A stretch of 64,000 bases of DNA from Eulemur rufifrons (GCF_041146395.1 NC_090997.1:31661501-31725500); one strand, 5' to 3'; counted from the first letter of the stretch, positions 35,058 through 52,930 are shown. Program-made: numbers and translations. The notes: generated by a model not told the origin, from the letters alone.

Positions 35058-37220
35058 TATTTTAATCCATAAACCTATGCACATGTAGTAAATACGTGAA
35101 GTGCTATTTGGATTGAACTCTGTTCTGTGGGTGTATACTTTGACCACAGAGCATATGCTACAATTCCTTAAACATGCTTCAAGGAATGCTTGTTTTGAAA
35201 GCAGTTCTGGTTATTACTAGGTACCATGGACTTATATAGGAAGCCACTGAACTTTGCGGCTCTAACACTGAGCCTCGGAGCTCTAACTTTGTAGTAGCAA
35301 CCAGGAAGTGCATTAAGCAGAGATTTGAACTCAGTTGCCCATTAGAAATTATCTCCACTTCTAAGACCTTGGTTATTTTTTTAAAATTATTTTTACGGTT
35401 CAAAATCAAAAGGCACCACCCCAAAGGGGTCCACTCAAGGGCTATGGATGTTAAGCAATTATAACTGACTCTTATCTGCAATACACCACTAGCTACACCA
35501 ACACAAAACAAAACACAACAAAAAAAATCCTCTGTCATGTTCTGTCATGGTCTTTCATTCTATAGTCTTCCTCAAAAATGGAAATATAAAAATGGAATTA
35601 CATTATTTACTTATAACCCTATCTCTAAATTTGTTTTTCCAGTTTTCTCATTTTAGAAGTGCAAACAATGTCCTCTTGACTCAGTGAGAATTACACTTAC
35701 CTTGGCCCAGACACAAGGCTACACTGAAGGAAAATTCTTCATTTGCTACTGAGAAGCAATCAACTCTGATGGCTGAAATAAATTTAAAACAAATCTCACC
35801 CTAAAGGATTAAAGTCCTTAAAAAGACTTCCTGGTTCCTGGTTTCACAAACAGCACTGTGTTTGTAACACATAGAATCGTCTAGAGGTCCTTATGTGCTT
35901 GTGAAATTTTCCAAATGTTAAAGACATAAACATCACCATTTGTATCAAGCTCTTCAGTTCACTGGCTTCCAAGACTTGAATCTAACAAAATGCCTCCCAG
36001 CTGTGCTTAACTGCCTTGTGGGGTTGGTTCTTGATTGTTGGTAAGGATTCCCCGCTGTGCTGACTTAGGAGTTCTCATACTAACAGTCTTCCTTCTCCTG
36101 CAGAGAACCCCTAATGAAATAGAGTTGTTAATACCAGAAAAGTGCCCTATAAAACCTACTCAAGTAGTGAGCTCCCTTAACCCAAGGCTGCAGTAAATGG
36201 CCAATGTGAAAAGTTTAAAATCAAGTGTGAACATCTGGTTCTGACATGGGAGGAATAAACTGATTACAATATGTAAGAAAAATAATTATTTGCATCCTTA
36301 AAGCTTTAAACTAAACAATCTGACTCATATAGGATCTAAAAAAGACTCAAAAATGTTTTATTATTGGCCCAATTGCAAGAAACAGATTTTTCTTTAATTT
36401 TTTAAGAAATTTCTAACATTAAATTAGAAATTATTTAAATACGAAAAGTGCAGCATTATTACCATTTTCTTTCCCCCTTCCTGTAGGTTTATTCTCAATG
36501 AACTGCAGTCTTATCAGTGGTTCATTACATCGAAGGCAGGGGAAAACCTACATGTCATTTTCTCTACATCTCATAATTGGCTAGATTTGACTAAAAATTC
36601 AATAGTGGATCATGACACCACTGCTATTCAAGTAATGCAAGCCGGAAGATAAAGATGACTCAGTATGAAGTGGAGATTTGTGCATGAATTATCTGAAAAG
36701 GGTCTTCTGTCCTCTAGTATAAGTTAGCTTTTGAGCTTCGGCCATTTAGTGAACTCCCAGATGAGAAAGTAACAAAACAAACCATCCTCACTACTGATAA
36801 ATAAATGCTATACTGGGGTCATGTGGGAAATCAACACACCGCTTATGAAAAGACTTCCAGCACTTCTTACACCTCTTCAAGAATCAGATAAGAAAGTTTA
36901 CTGAGTTCTGTGCTAGATGGTCTGGCGGGGGGCGGGGGGGGGGTGCGTAAAAAACATGTAGAAAACCACATTTGTGTATTAAGAGACTTAAAATACCTTT
37001 GGAGATTCAAAACAAATCACCTCCCCTTTCTCCCGCAGAAGTCTCAACTTGTCTTATCAATTCAACCCTCAGACCTCATGAGGATGTTCCCCAAATCTAT
37101 AGCCTAAACCTGAGTTCTTTCCTGGAATTTGGTCCACTTTACCCAACTACCCATTAGACATCTCCTCCTGGATGTCCTACTTATTTCTTTGATTCAGTAT
37201 GCACAAAACAAAACCTTCCA
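35058..37220. other. Giant intron, nothing named; short G-run
   Basis: Contains a G-rich run at 36923-36943 (GGCGGGGGGCGGGGGGGGGG), and a 119-codon minus frame (35179-35538) without a domain. The TTCTCCTGCAG at 36094 is acceptor-like but does not lead into Gly-X-Y codons. Confidence 0.4.
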
Positions 37221-37224
37221 CTTC

Positions 37225-37790
37225 CTCCCGCATCTGCTTCTCTGCATTTGCTCTAGTCTAATTTGTGGTGATAACATCACAATCCTCCCAGGCTTTGCTC
37301 AGGCCTAAAACCTTTAATTTTTGTTAACTCTTATTTCTGTCTTACCTTTTGTCACATCTTATTGCACATAGCTGTCCTTCTTTTTCATTTCCATGCCATT
37401 ACCCTAAGTCCCAGCCTTCCTTGCCTTTGCCTCCAACGGAAGAACTGCCTACCCCTAATCCTTTCTCTCAACAATTTTTTCTACAGGACTTACTCCATTA
37501 ATCCCCAATTGGTACCGTGCTAGGATTCTGCTCTTTGAGTCAGTGCCTCACCAATGTCCACAGGAAGATGTCCAGACACCCCTAATTTGTCCTTCATGGT
37601 CTTTCACAAGCTAATCCTGCTGCCTTTCCAACTTCATTTCATAGAACTTCTTTTGTTTAGAATCCTGCCGTTTACCCAAACCAAGTAACTTGCTGCTCTT
37701 TGTATTTGTGCCTTTACTTTTACCTTTCCCTTATTCTGGAATAGTCTTCTCCCCTTCTTTTTAAATGTAGATCCTGCCTGAAACATGGGA
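37225..37790 (+). repeat. Probable LINE-2 (L2) relic
   Basis: CTTCATGGTCTTTCACAAGC, TTCTGGAATAGTCTTCTCCC and TAGATCCTGCCTGA, together with C/T-rich sequence upstream, resemble the sense strand of the L2 3' region, but it is strongly diverged. Confidence 0.5.
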
Positions 37791-37849
37791 ACTTGCTCAA
37801 TAATTAGCTACAGAATTAGTTATAGACTAAAATTTAAGAGCCAATCCCT

Positions 37850-38060
37850 AAAACAGGACTGCTTAGGTTCAAACCCTGGCCCTGCCACATGTTAACTATG
37901 TCAAAGTATTTTATCTCTATTTGAGCTTCCTTATCTATAAAGGGGGAAAATAGTAGTACCTAACCCATGGTGCTCTGATGAGGTAAATTAGTTAAAGCTG
38001 TTAGAATAGTGTCTCACACATATTAGATCTTACATAAATGCTAGAAGTCATTTGTGAATG
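37850..38060 (+). repeat. MIR SINE
   Basis: TTAGGTTCAAACCCTGGC, CTGCCACATGTTAACTATG, TTGAGCTTCCTTATCTATAA, GTACCTAACCCATGGTG and AGTGTCTCACACATATTAGA in MIR order. Confidence 0.85.
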
Positions 38061-38269
38061 AGTAATTTTTGCCTTCATTTCTAGAACTTTATCCTATTAA
38101 GCAAATTCTTATATAGGTATCAAAAAGTTTAATAATGAATGTGTATAAATGGCATATTAATATCTGTATATTTATGGACATGTGAAATATGCTTCACTTA
38201 TTTTAAACAAAGTAAAAAATCGCCAGTATTTAGACATAATAAAGAAGTTATTATGAACAATTTCAATCA

Positions 38270-39485
38270 AACACAAAAGTATGTAGAACAGAATAATGAA
38301 CCCCTATGTACATGTCAACTGGCTTCAGTTCACAACCAATCTTATTTCATCTAGACCCTATCTTGTATTATTATGAGACAATCCCAGACAGCATAAACAG
38401 TTCCGTAGGTATCTCTAAATGCCTAAAGGCCTTTTTACATAACTACCATTATCACACTTAAAATTTTTAAAATTAATTTCAGTGTTCAGATTTCCACTGG
38501 TATCATAAAATCATAAGTATCTTTTTTTAACAATTTGCTTTAGTCAGTATCCAAATAAGGTCCAGACATTCCAGTTGGTTGCTGTGCTTTTGAGTGTCTA
38601 CTCATCTGTAGTTTCCCTCCTTATCTCCCTGTCATTTTGTTGTTTGTTTTCATTACATTATTTGTTAAAGAATCAGGGTTGTTTGTCCTGGAGAATTTTC
38701 CACAGTCTTGATATGCTGACTGCATCTTCATTGTGATATTTAATATGTTCCTTTCTCCTTTATGTTTCCTTTAAAGGGTAGATCAGATTGAGCTGTGATG
38801 TTTTTGGCAAGACTGCTTCATCAGTTGTATGGTGTTCTTTTATCAGTAGCCACACAGTATCTGGAAATCTCTGTTTTTGTGATGACAGCAGCCATTAATC
38901 ATTAATATCCAGACCCATTAATTTATTTAGATTGCAAAATGGTAGTATTCTAATTTTATCATTCTCACATTTCCATAAGAAGGAATATCCCCCTCACCTA
39001 TTCTCTGATTACTCACAAAGGAAAGTCTTGGTAAGTGCTTGATTCTTCCCATTTCAAAGTAATTAGTTGGTTCTATAGCATCTTCAAATGATTATCAATT
39101 ATGTTTCATTTTGTTTGGCTTTTTGGTATTACGAACCTATTTTAATTCATTATATTAATAGGTGTCCTTATTGATTCTCACATTGTACCACTTTCAGTCA
39201 CTAGGAACCTCTTCCAGTTAGCCTCTGAGTCCCTTCAACATGAACCGTGTATCTTTGATGGCTTCCATTCCATTTGTTAGGACAACATGTTCCATGCTCC
39301 TGTAAGTTGTTTAAGTTCTGACCATACTTCAAGAGCTGACTTAGTTTTTGCTGCAGCATCAAGACTTCCTGACCACAACTGCCTGCGTACTTTCCTTACC
39401 CCTGAATTCCTGTGGCTCTCAAGGGTGTGGCTCCTTTGGCAATTATGAGGTTGGTCTTCCCCAAACAGCAACACTGAGTATTTAT
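38270..39485. mobile_element. L1M-class 3'UTR-like repeat
   Basis: Phrases such as AACCCCTATGTACATGTCAA, CCAAATAAGGTCCAGACATT, TTGTTTGTCCTGGAGAATTT, CACAGTCTTGATATGCTGAC and ATTAATTTATTTAGATTGCA match a common old L1 3' region as I remember it; orientation and subfamily are uncertain. Confidence 0.5.
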
Positions 39486-39754
39486 TACATCCCCAGTGCT
39501 TGACATAAGATCTTACATGAAGTTACCATGCAATCATTTTTTTTTTTTTGGATTACTTAACACTGTACTACTTAAATGTAGTTACAATTATATAGAACTT
39601 TCAGGAATTTAATGGGAATAGTCTTGCTTATTATGGAATTTGAGAATCTAAGGTAATTTAAGATGTTTTCTGATCTTACATGTGTAATTGCAAAGTTCAA
39701 TGATTAAAATTAAGCCATAAACTTTATAGTAGTAATACCAATAAAATAATCTTT

Positions 39755-40465
39755 TTAAATGTTATATTTGGAAGCAATTTCAAATTTACAAAAAGTTTTA
39801 AAAACTCAAGTGCCCATCAATACATGAGTGGATTAGTAGAATGAGGTATATGTGTACCATGGAGTACTACTCAGCCATAAAAAATGGTGAACTAATACCT
39901 CTTATATTACCCTGGATGGACCTGGAGCCCATTCTTCTAAGTGAAGTATCATAAGAATGGAAAAACTGACACCACATATATTCACCATTAAATTGGAATG
40001 AATAGATCAACACTTATATGCACGTATGGAAATAACGTTCATCGGAAATCAAGCAGGAACAGGTGGGAAGGTAGAGGAAGGGATGGGTAAATTCACACCT
40101 AATGGGCACAGTGCACACTATCTGGTGGATGGGCACACTTATAACTTTGACTCAAATGGTACAAAAGCAATTTATGTAACCAAAATGTTTGTACCTCCAT
40201 AATATTCTGAAATAATTAAAAAAGTACAGAAAATACCCATATACCATTTACCCCAGAAAGCAGATCATTTGTGTTCTCTGTGTCTCTCTCTCTCTGTATT
40301 ATATATGTGTATGTGTGTGTAAGCATAATTTTTTCTATATTATTTAAAAATAAGTTACTTAAGCCATAGCTCTTTACCCTTACATAAGAATAAGAATATT
40401 CTCTTATATAACCAGAGTATAATTATCAGCTTCAAAAATTACATTAATATATTACTTATTTCAAT
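39755..40465. mobile_element. L1M-class fragment split by a younger L1
   Basis: Left part (CAATTTCAAATTTACAAAAAG) and right part (AGTACAGAAAATACCCATAT, CTTATATAACCAGAGTATAA) read as one old repeat with a younger L1 inserted between them. A C/T- and TG-rich tract lies at 40279-40320. Confidence 0.5.
39805..40225 (+). mobile_element. 5'-truncated LINE-1 3' end
   Basis: Starts in the ORF2 terminal region (CAAGTGCCCATCAATACATG), passes TACCATGGAGTACTACTCAG and the 3'UTR (TTGTACCTCCATAATATTCT), and ends in an A-rich tail. Of the same lineage as the copies at 20002 and 31212. The flanking duplication is at best a short TTAAAAA and cannot be confirmed. Confidence 0.85.
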
Positions 40466-40514
40466 TTTGACAAAAATAAATAGCATGGGCAGTTTGTAAA
40501 CACTTCTCACAGGC

Positions 40515-40620
40515 AGAAGCTCAAAATAATGTAGGGAGATGATAGTGATACTATTAAGTCAAGTTTATTGATAAAGGAAACTGAAGCTCAGAAAAGGTGT
40601 GATTTTACTGATGTCAAATT
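40515..40620 (-). repeat. MIR SINE fragment, antisense
   Basis: GGAGATGATAGTGATACT, then GATAAAGGAAACTGAAGCTC and AGAAAAGGTG, the reverse-complement MIR middle. Confidence 0.55.
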
Positions 40621-43220
40621 CTTTGCTCTTTGTATCTCAGTAACTCTAATTGAGTGAGAATTCATAGTAAAGTTTATAAAAGCATTAATGCCCAAACAAG
40701 CAAACAAAGAAACCTCTAATTCATGCATCCTGGTCAAACAAGGAACAATTTGGAGACAGCAATGAGAGCAGTGAGTCAGGAGACATAGCAGAGATTTGCC
40801 TGTGATGATTGTGGAGAATTTCCTTCTAGATCTGTCATTCTCACTGGATTCCCAGGCAGCAGCTGCAATGGACTGAATTGTCTCTCTCAGATGAGTATAA
40901 AATTTCATCTCCTTTCCTCATCAGCAAAATGAAGTGAATTGGAGAATTTTGGAAAGGGCCTGAAATATTATTTCAGACATTGCTATAATTTGGAAATTGT
41001 CATACTAGTACACGGATGATTTGGCAGTTTTGAGAATTCATTCTAGATGTGGCACTAGTTCCAAATCAGCCTGAGAGACTGTCCTTTAAAATGTCATAAC
41101 TATACTTTACTCAAAATTTTTTCTGATGATATTTTATTCAGGAGACATTTGTGGGAGACCTACTGTGTGTCTCTGCCTATGTGCATCTGAGAAGAGGCAG
41201 ACCAGCCTAATAATTTCGAGGAATGAGCCTATATTAGCACATCTGACAACCTGTTATGCTCTGCTCATAGTCTGTCTACCTCATCAGACATCATTTTAGG
41301 CCTGGATTCACCAAAAAGGCATCTTCTCATTGTATCTGTCTACCCAGGACTTTTTATTTCTCTGTTGCCTCCCTCCTTTTGAAAACCGAATGCTTTCCTC
41401 TCTCCTCTCTCTCTCTCAAGACTCAGCTATTCAATAACTCAGCTAATCTGAAAATAACTTGCCTCTTATGATTTGTCATTTCTAGTGTTCTAACCATAAT
41501 TTTAGGCAAAGTGAGAGGGTGGGCCATAGCATACCATCTTGCCAACATGTCGCACTGAGACTATTTCTATGGATGCATGAGTTTACTTCCAGTTGTTCGT
41601 ATCCGTAGAAGCTATGACAATAGTTACATGAATGTTTCCTTTGTCCTTGTACCACAAAATCAGTTTCCAAGAAGCCTGGAAATTCTGAGATGACATTAGC
41701 AAATGTGAATGAACACTGCCTAACAGTAGATTTCTCAAAAGTCTAGCTTTCTAAAAGACAGTCTTGAATTCTATCTAGACTGTCCATACAAATGTCAGTT
41801 GGGTAGCTTCCCTGCCACAGCAATTAGCCATGTTAACCAGGTAGCCAAGACGAGGGAAACTTGATAATAGATGTCTTGAGTTATGTAAAGCCATGTGTTT
41901 GTTTAATCAGAACTATGCCATAAATTATTTAGCAAATCAAAGCAAAGACTGTGTCCTTCTACTTTGAACTCAAAGGACTATCTAAATTCTTTAATTATAC
42001 TGATTTTTTTTTTGTTTAACATTTTTGAAGTAGTGAACTTTCAACTAGATCTTGGAAATGTCTTGTGATACATCAGTGAAAGTATTTCTTGAAAGAAAAT
42101 TTGTTCTTCGTATACAAAATATGAACTAAATTAAATTTATACTCTATAATTATTGATATCTGCATTTGTAGTTACTAAAGGGAATTGATATAAGCTGATT
42201 TTGTAGAATTTATTTTGTTAGATTAAGGCCTTTCTTCCCTTGGAGATAGAACTTAATTAGGTTTGTGTCGCAAATGCAATTAGGTGAGTAATCTTGGCTG
42301 TAATTCGTTTAGTTGAAAGAATGATGAACAATTTGTGACATAACAAACAGGTTTTTATCAAGAAAAAGTCTTTTTGAGATCACCTATTCAAAAAGCAAAA
42401 GCACTGGTCTCTAAAAACAAATTTGTCTTAAAATTTACCTCAATTCCTCTCTGTGGCCTTATGAAGTCATTTTAAAAGAATCTAGGTGAATATAATTCAT
42501 AATATAGTACCTTACATATAAATTCTTTTTTATCTCAGTACTACAACAATACTACTTAGGTAAGTTTAGGAGTTATTTGCTTTTATCAGTTAAAAATCCC
42601 AAAGGTTAATAATGGAAAAGACTTAGGTAGATTCAGACAGCTATAGAGGCAGACATGTGAGTAGAATCAATGTTTCCAAGCACTGGACTCAACTCACTAA
42701 ATCCCAATTAGACCCTTATGCTTTGGCTTGGCAGCTTTTGAAAACCTATCATGTTTCTTAGCATATATGTGGTTTGAAGTATCTATTGTAAGTTATATTA
42801 AGGTGGTAAGCTACAGTTATCTTTAAGTTACAAAAGAATTTCTTATTTGGAAAATAAAAGTTCTGTTTTTCAATTTCCTTTGTTTAATTTATACATGCAG
42901 GTTAGTGGTACACTATATATGCCTTTTTAATAATTTTTCAAATTTACAACATTTAGGCAGAGGAGTTTTGTTTAAAATTATATTCCTTAGCTTATTGATT
43001 CCTAACAATGAATGAAAATTATTATATTTTAGTGGTTTAAATAACTGAAAAACTAGCTGTAAGTTTATTTGAAACCTTTAAACCTCAACAATACACAAAA
43101 GAAATATGTTTTAATTGTTTCTGATCTTCTGTATTGAGTAGATTTCCTTCTATCCCCAAAACCAGCAAATAACACAAAATAGATATTCTCAATGCTAGAT
43201 CTACTTTGTTAAATTTCATG
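40621..43220. other. Giant intron, nothing named
   Basis: AT-rich. A 106-codon minus frame (40588-40908) and a 62-codon minus frame (41482-41670) have no domains. No repeat family recognised. Confidence 0.4.
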
Positions 43221-43224
43221 CCTT

Positions 43225-43270
43225 TATATATATATATGTGTGTGTGTGTGTGTATATATATATATAATAT
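43225..43270. repeat. (TA)n(TG)n(TA)n compound microsatellite
   Basis: A TG run of about 17 nt sits between two TA runs, forming a symmetrical alternating purine-pyrimidine tract. Confidence 0.9.
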
Positions 43271-43559
43271 ACACTACTATATGTGTAATCTGAATAGCTT
43301 GCTATATACATATAGTTTATAAAAAAGGGTATTTTCAATGAAATCTAGTTTTGTTTCTGTTCTATATTGTTAGACTATATATGTACACACACATACACAC
43401 AAACACAACACACACACAGAGTCTAGTAGGGCAGAAAGAGCAGAATGATGACTGGAAAGCTATATGCATATGTAGGGGAGACCAAATAAGCCAAGAAAAA
43501 AGAAAAAGCCAAAGAATATTTGAGAAAGGGCTATAATACTGAATGCATTTTTCAACCCA

Positions 43560-48340
<4,781 letters not shown>

Positions 48341-48349
48341 TTAAAAAAT

Positions 48350-49245
48350 AAAATAAGCTAAACCACGTTCTGGGAGCAAATATTTTCAAATCATATACCT
48401 GATAAATGACTTGTATAAATAATACATAAAGAACTTCTACAACCCAATAATAAGAAGACAAACTAATTAAAAATGGACAAAAGAGATTGAATAAATGCTT
48501 CATCAGAGAAGATATGTGATTGTCTAACAAGCACAGGATTGATTAATCATTAAGGAAATGCAAATTAAAACCATAATGAGCTATAACCAAGCACCCACTA
48601 AAATGGCTATAATCAAAAAGACTGAGAATACCAACTATTAGTGAGGATACACAGAAATTAGAAATCCTAATACACTGCTAGTGGAAATGTAAAATGGCAC
48701 TTTGGAAATTGGTTTGCAAACTTCCTAAAAAGTTAAACATACACTTACCCAACAATTACACTCGTAGGTATTTACTGAAAAGAAATTTTAAAAACCTATA
48801 TCCACAGAAAGATACATATATAATTGTTCATAGCAGCATTATTTAGAGTATCTAAAAATAGAAAACTAGTGAATTAATAAACAAAATATGGTATACCCAT
48901 ACACATGATACTACTCAAAAACAGAAATAAATGAACTACTCCCCCAGGAAACAACATGGCTAGACCTCAGAAGCATTATGCTGAATCAAAGAAGCCAGAC
49001 AAAAAAGGCTACATGTTATATGATTCTATTTATATGAAATTTCTAGAAAAAAGCAAACACACAGAGACGACAAGTATGTCAGTGCTCTTCTGGGGCTGGA
49101 AATGTGAGGGGCAATGGACTACAAATGGGCACAAGGAAACTTTTCCAGGCAATGAAAGTATTTTCGTCCTGGATGGAACTGTAAATGTGAAACATGTCCA
49201 AATTACGGTATGTTAATCATACCTTAATAAAACTGTTAAAACATC
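48350..49245 (+). mobile_element. Second LINE-1 (L1M) 3' end, in tandem
   Basis: Repeats the ORF2-terminal/3'UTR region already present at about 48020-48330: TACAACCCAATAATAAGAAG, GGAAATGCAAATTAAAACCA, TAGTGGAAATGTAAAATGGC, then 3'UTR CTTCTGGGGCTGGAAATGTG and TTAATCATACCTTAATAAAA. Two adjacent L1M 3' ends in the same orientation. Confidence 0.8.
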
Positions 49246-49249
49246 AAAA

Positions 49250-50345
49250 AAGATATCTAGGCTGGAAGTAGGAATTTGAGACTCGTTAGCATATAGATGA
49301 TCACGGTAGCTGTGAAAGTGGAGAAAACACTTAGAGAAAGTCTATTGAAAGGGAAAACATAGGAACCTGGGATAGATCTCTATGGAACGGCAACTCTCAG
49401 AGGATCCAGCAAAAATGAAAATGAGAAAATGTGGCTGCAGGAGTAGAATAAAATGAAAGGAATATAGCAAGCAAGTATTTCTAGGATGGGGCTTGTCAAA
49501 AAAGTACCAAATGCTTCTAATAGGTCAAGGAAGAAAAAGACTGAAAGGTATTGAGTAGTGGTCACCAAAACCTTGGCATAAGCAGTTTTTGAGGAACAGT
49601 GAGGGCACAAGTCAACCTAGAATGAACTTTAGAGTGGGTAGCAAGTAGAGGGAGCCTGGTTCAAGAAGTTTATCTGAAAAAGGAAGGAGGCAGATGAAGC
49701 AGGAAATGTCAGGAGGTGACAGGGCAAGGTTTTTGTTTTAACAGAAGATTCAACAGCATGTTTCAGTGTGCCTGGTAAAACAAGAGTAAGGGGAAGGAGG
49801 TTTGAAGATTCAAAAGAGAGGGCATGACTTTAAATATCAATTCCATGACTGGCAGGAAAAGGATGAGATTGAAAACACAAACTGAAGGATTAGCATTAAA
49901 CAGTATGGGGCAATTCTTTCCCACGTATAAGAATAGAAGAGGAATAGTATTGATGTAAGTGAATTTGTAGATTTGATGGCATCATAAAGCTTGTGTGACA
50001 GCTTCTATTTTCTCTGTAGGAAGTAAGGCTATCTGAGAGTAAGAGCAGATGTTATAATATCAAGGATTTGAAGGGAATAGCATAGTTTAAGGACCTAGAA
50101 TGATGTTAATGATCGTGAATTTGTAAGGGTATCAGTCTACCAATTTGCATAATTTTCTCTAGGTACAGAGAGAAGATGGACAGTTGGATTCATTGGGACT
50201 TGCTCTATCAGAAAGACAGTAGATCAAGGGTATTTAGAATGGTGGTAAGAGCAGTTGGAGGGACAGATCATGGATATAGACATAGGTGAAGTCTTTGGGA
50301 GCTGATAGACACTATCTTCATTTTGGTTCCCCTTAAACAAGGTCT
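49250..50345. repeat. Old interspersed repeat, class unresolved
   Basis: Purine-rich sequence with TTAGCATATAGATGATCACG, AACCTGGGATAGATCTCTAT, CAAATGCTTCTAATAGGTCA and GACAGCTTCTATTTTCTC. I recognise this order of phrases from a common mammalian repeat but cannot assign the family. Confidence 0.45.
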
Positions 50346-50885
50346 GAGACACTGGCTTAGGGACAGGTAGTTTATTTGAGAGGGAGCTCAAGATAATAGG
50401 AGTGAGAGAATGGGAGGAATAAGTCAGGAAACAAGGACAAGTTCATTAAAGGGTGCATTTTTTGAGCTGCTCATCATTGTGGGCAACTACAGCTGAGTCC
50501 TGTTGAAAACCCTCTGAGGAACCCTGTAAAATGTATCTGGGAATTGTCCCTCTACAGGACAAGAAGCTGACACATTACTCCACTGATTCTTGTGACCCAT
50601 TGCAGGAAGATTACTTCCACGAGCATTAACTTCCCCCAGCCTTTCAGGCTTCCTTGCCAGGGCTGAACAAACTCTTTGACTTCAGAAAAAAATCCAGAGA
50701 CAGAAGACTGAAGATAATGGGGAGGTTGAGCTTCAGGTGAAATGTTGATGGCATCCAAGACTCCATAGGAACTGTCCACCGCAGCTTCAGCTAAAAACTA
50801 AAGTAGGGCTAGGGCACTTGATATAAGGTGAAATTGAACCAGTTGAATGAAAGTTCCTATGCAGGCAAAGTTATTGAGCAAATAA
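50346..50885. other. Intronic sequence, nothing recognised
   Basis: Moderate GC; a 75-codon minus frame (50552-50779) has no domain. Confidence 0.4.
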
Positions 50886-50889
50886 CTTG

Positions 50890-51090
50890 GGATAATAGAA
50901 GGAGTTCTTTGATCATATGGAAGTTACTTGTATCCTCTTAGATACTGATATATCATCAGTAAATGGGGATGAGATTATCCAACTTGTATTGTTACTGCTA
51001 GAATTAAAAGACCTTACTATTTAAAATGCTTAGCACAGAGCCTAGCATATAGTAAGACATATAGAATAAAAGCTACTATATTATTGCTAG
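50890..51090 (+). repeat. MIR SINE
   Basis: ATGGAAGTTACTTGTATCC, GTAAATGGGGATGAGATTAT, AATGCTTAGCACAGAGCC and TAGCATATAGTAAGAC match MIR 3' two thirds. Confidence 0.75.
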
Positions 51091-51495
51091 TATCTATTGA
51101 AATACTAGTAATTTTAATAACTACCTGTATTACAGATAAAAATGGATTACTTCAAACTCTGTAAAAGTTACTTAACTTGAATACAATATTTTGTATGCCA
51201 AGACATTGCAATTTTGTTTGGAAGTACATTAGATTTTGGTATAGTTTTGAAATGCGTGTCATCATAGAACGGGTATTGGGAAAATCTTAAATGTAATCTA
51301 ATTCCCATGTATTCTCTTTCCTGTGGTTAAGATTGCATTTAAGTTTCCACCAGAGTAGAATGATTTATTTTATTTTCAATGAAATCTCCAGAGATGTTTT
51401 GTTGGTTTTGGTTTTGAATTTTTTCTGCTTTTGAACTTATCCAAACACCAAGAAACAGTCCAAATGCATTCTACTCTTGAACAACTTCTGATGTC
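51091..51495. other. Intronic sequence, nothing recognised
   Basis: AT-rich; no exon or named repeat. Confidence 0.4.
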
Positions 51496-51506
51496 AAATA
51501 AGTTTT

Positions 51507-51860
51507 TTTTTGTTTTTTTGTTTTTTTTTTTGTTGTTGAGACAGAGTCTCACTTTGTTGCCCAGGTTAGAGTGAGTGCCGTGGCGTCAGCTTAGCTCACA
51601 GCAACCTCAGACTCCTCGGCTTAAGCGATCCTACTGCCTCAGCCTCCCGAGTAGCTGGGACTACAGGCATGCGCCACTATGCCCGGCTAATTTTTTTCTA
51701 TATAGATTTTTTTAGTTGTCCATATAATGTCTTTCTATTTTTAGTAGAGACGGGGTCTCGCTCTTGCTCAGGCTGGTCTCGAACTCCTGACCTCGAGCGA
51801 TCCACCCGCCTCGGCCTCCCAGAGTGCTAGGATTACAGGCGTGAGCCACCTCACCCGGCC
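51507..51860 (-). mobile_element. Alu SINE, strepsirrhine type, antisense
   Basis: Reverse-complement Alu: poly-T at left, GAGACAGAGTCTCACTTTG, GTCAGCTTAGCTCACAGCAA, the long linker (TAGATTTTTTTAGTTGTCCA), and terminal TCACCCGGCC. AAATAAGTTTT at 51496-51506 recurs at 51862-51872. It lies about 4 kb upstream of collagen exon C. Confidence 0.94.
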
Positions 51861-51872
51861 TAAATAAGTTTT

Positions 51873-52650
51873 CTTTAATTCTAGCTTAAATCTTTAATGC
51901 TCCAGTTTTGTTTTACTCATTTTCTTCTCAGCAGAGAAGAAAGGAACAGCTGGTTGCTATTGTCAACTTTCTCTTGTTTGGGATTTATTAAATATGCAAT
52001 ACTTGAATATATATATTCTTTCCTGCTGCATATAAAAGTCCCATTGCATTTTTTTCAAAGAATGATAGAATTTAAAATTGAAAAGCTTTAGAACTCTTCT
52101 AGTCCCAATATATGCCCTGATTAACCAATATCAGTTAAAATAGTGTTGTCATATTGCATTTCTTTTTTATTTCTTGTAATGAATTGCCTGATATGTTCTT
52201 TGCTCAATTATCAGTTGGAATATTATTTTCTTATTATTATATTACTATATAAAATGCAATATCTTTTTATTTAATGATGTTAACTATTAAGCCACCAAAT
52301 GATATTTTCCCCAGTTTGTCATTTGCCTTTTATAGTATTTTTGCCTTATAGGTTTATAATTAATATTTTGCCAAATATGTATTTCTTTTTTCTTTCTTTT
52401 TTTTTTTGGTTATGTGCTTAGAGATGCCTTACCCACAATGAACTTTGAGTTATGTTCATCCATATTTTTTTCTGGTCTCTTAATAATGGTATTTTTAAGT
52501 TGGCTCTCTAATTCAACAAGAGTTAACATAAATAAAAGATTGAAATTTATTCCTAATAAATTTATTCCGAATAAATTTCAAGTTATTTATTACAGCATAT
52601 TGTTTTGGCCTATTGTATTTCAGATCCTAAATCTGTTACATGAATATTCA
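51873..52650. other. Intronic sequence, nothing recognised
   Basis: AT-rich with T-runs. Includes a 15-nt near-duplication ATTCCTAATAAATTT / ATTCCGAATAAATTT around 52549-52578. Confidence 0.4.
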
Positions 52651-52654
52651 TGGT

Positions 52655-52860
52655 GTATCTCAGTGGTTCTCAGCCAGAGATGATTTTGCCTTTTAGGGAC
52701 ATTTGGAAATGTCTGCAGACATTTTTATTTGCTAAGACTCGGGGAGAGGCTGGCTACTGGTCTCTAGTGCATAGAGACCAAAGATGATACTAAACATGTA
52801 CAGGACATCTTCCACAACAAAGAATTGTCAATAATACCAAGATTAAGAGAACTTCATAGA
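52655..52860 (+). mobile_element. MER20-type hAT (Charlie) MITE
   Basis: Starts CTCAGTGGTTCTCAGCC and contains GGGACATTTGGAAATGTCTG, CTGGTCTCTAGTGCATAGAG, CACAACAAAGAATTGTCA and CCAAGATTAAGAGAAC at the end. Order and length (about 205 bp) fit MER20. Confidence 0.8.
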
Positions 52861-52930
52861 TGATAGAGAGATGGATGGATGGATGAATGGATACATAGAT
52901 AATAGATAAATAGATAGACAGGTAGGTAGT
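52861..52930. repeat. (GATG)n / (GATA)n microsatellite
   Basis: GATGGATGGATGGATGAATGG followed by ATAGATAAATAGATAGACAG; it directly adjoins the MER20 end. Confidence 0.9.

Noticed and set aside
36090..36130. TTCTCCTGCAG acceptor-like site
   Set aside because: The sequence after it is not Gly-X-Y and has a stop soon in frame.
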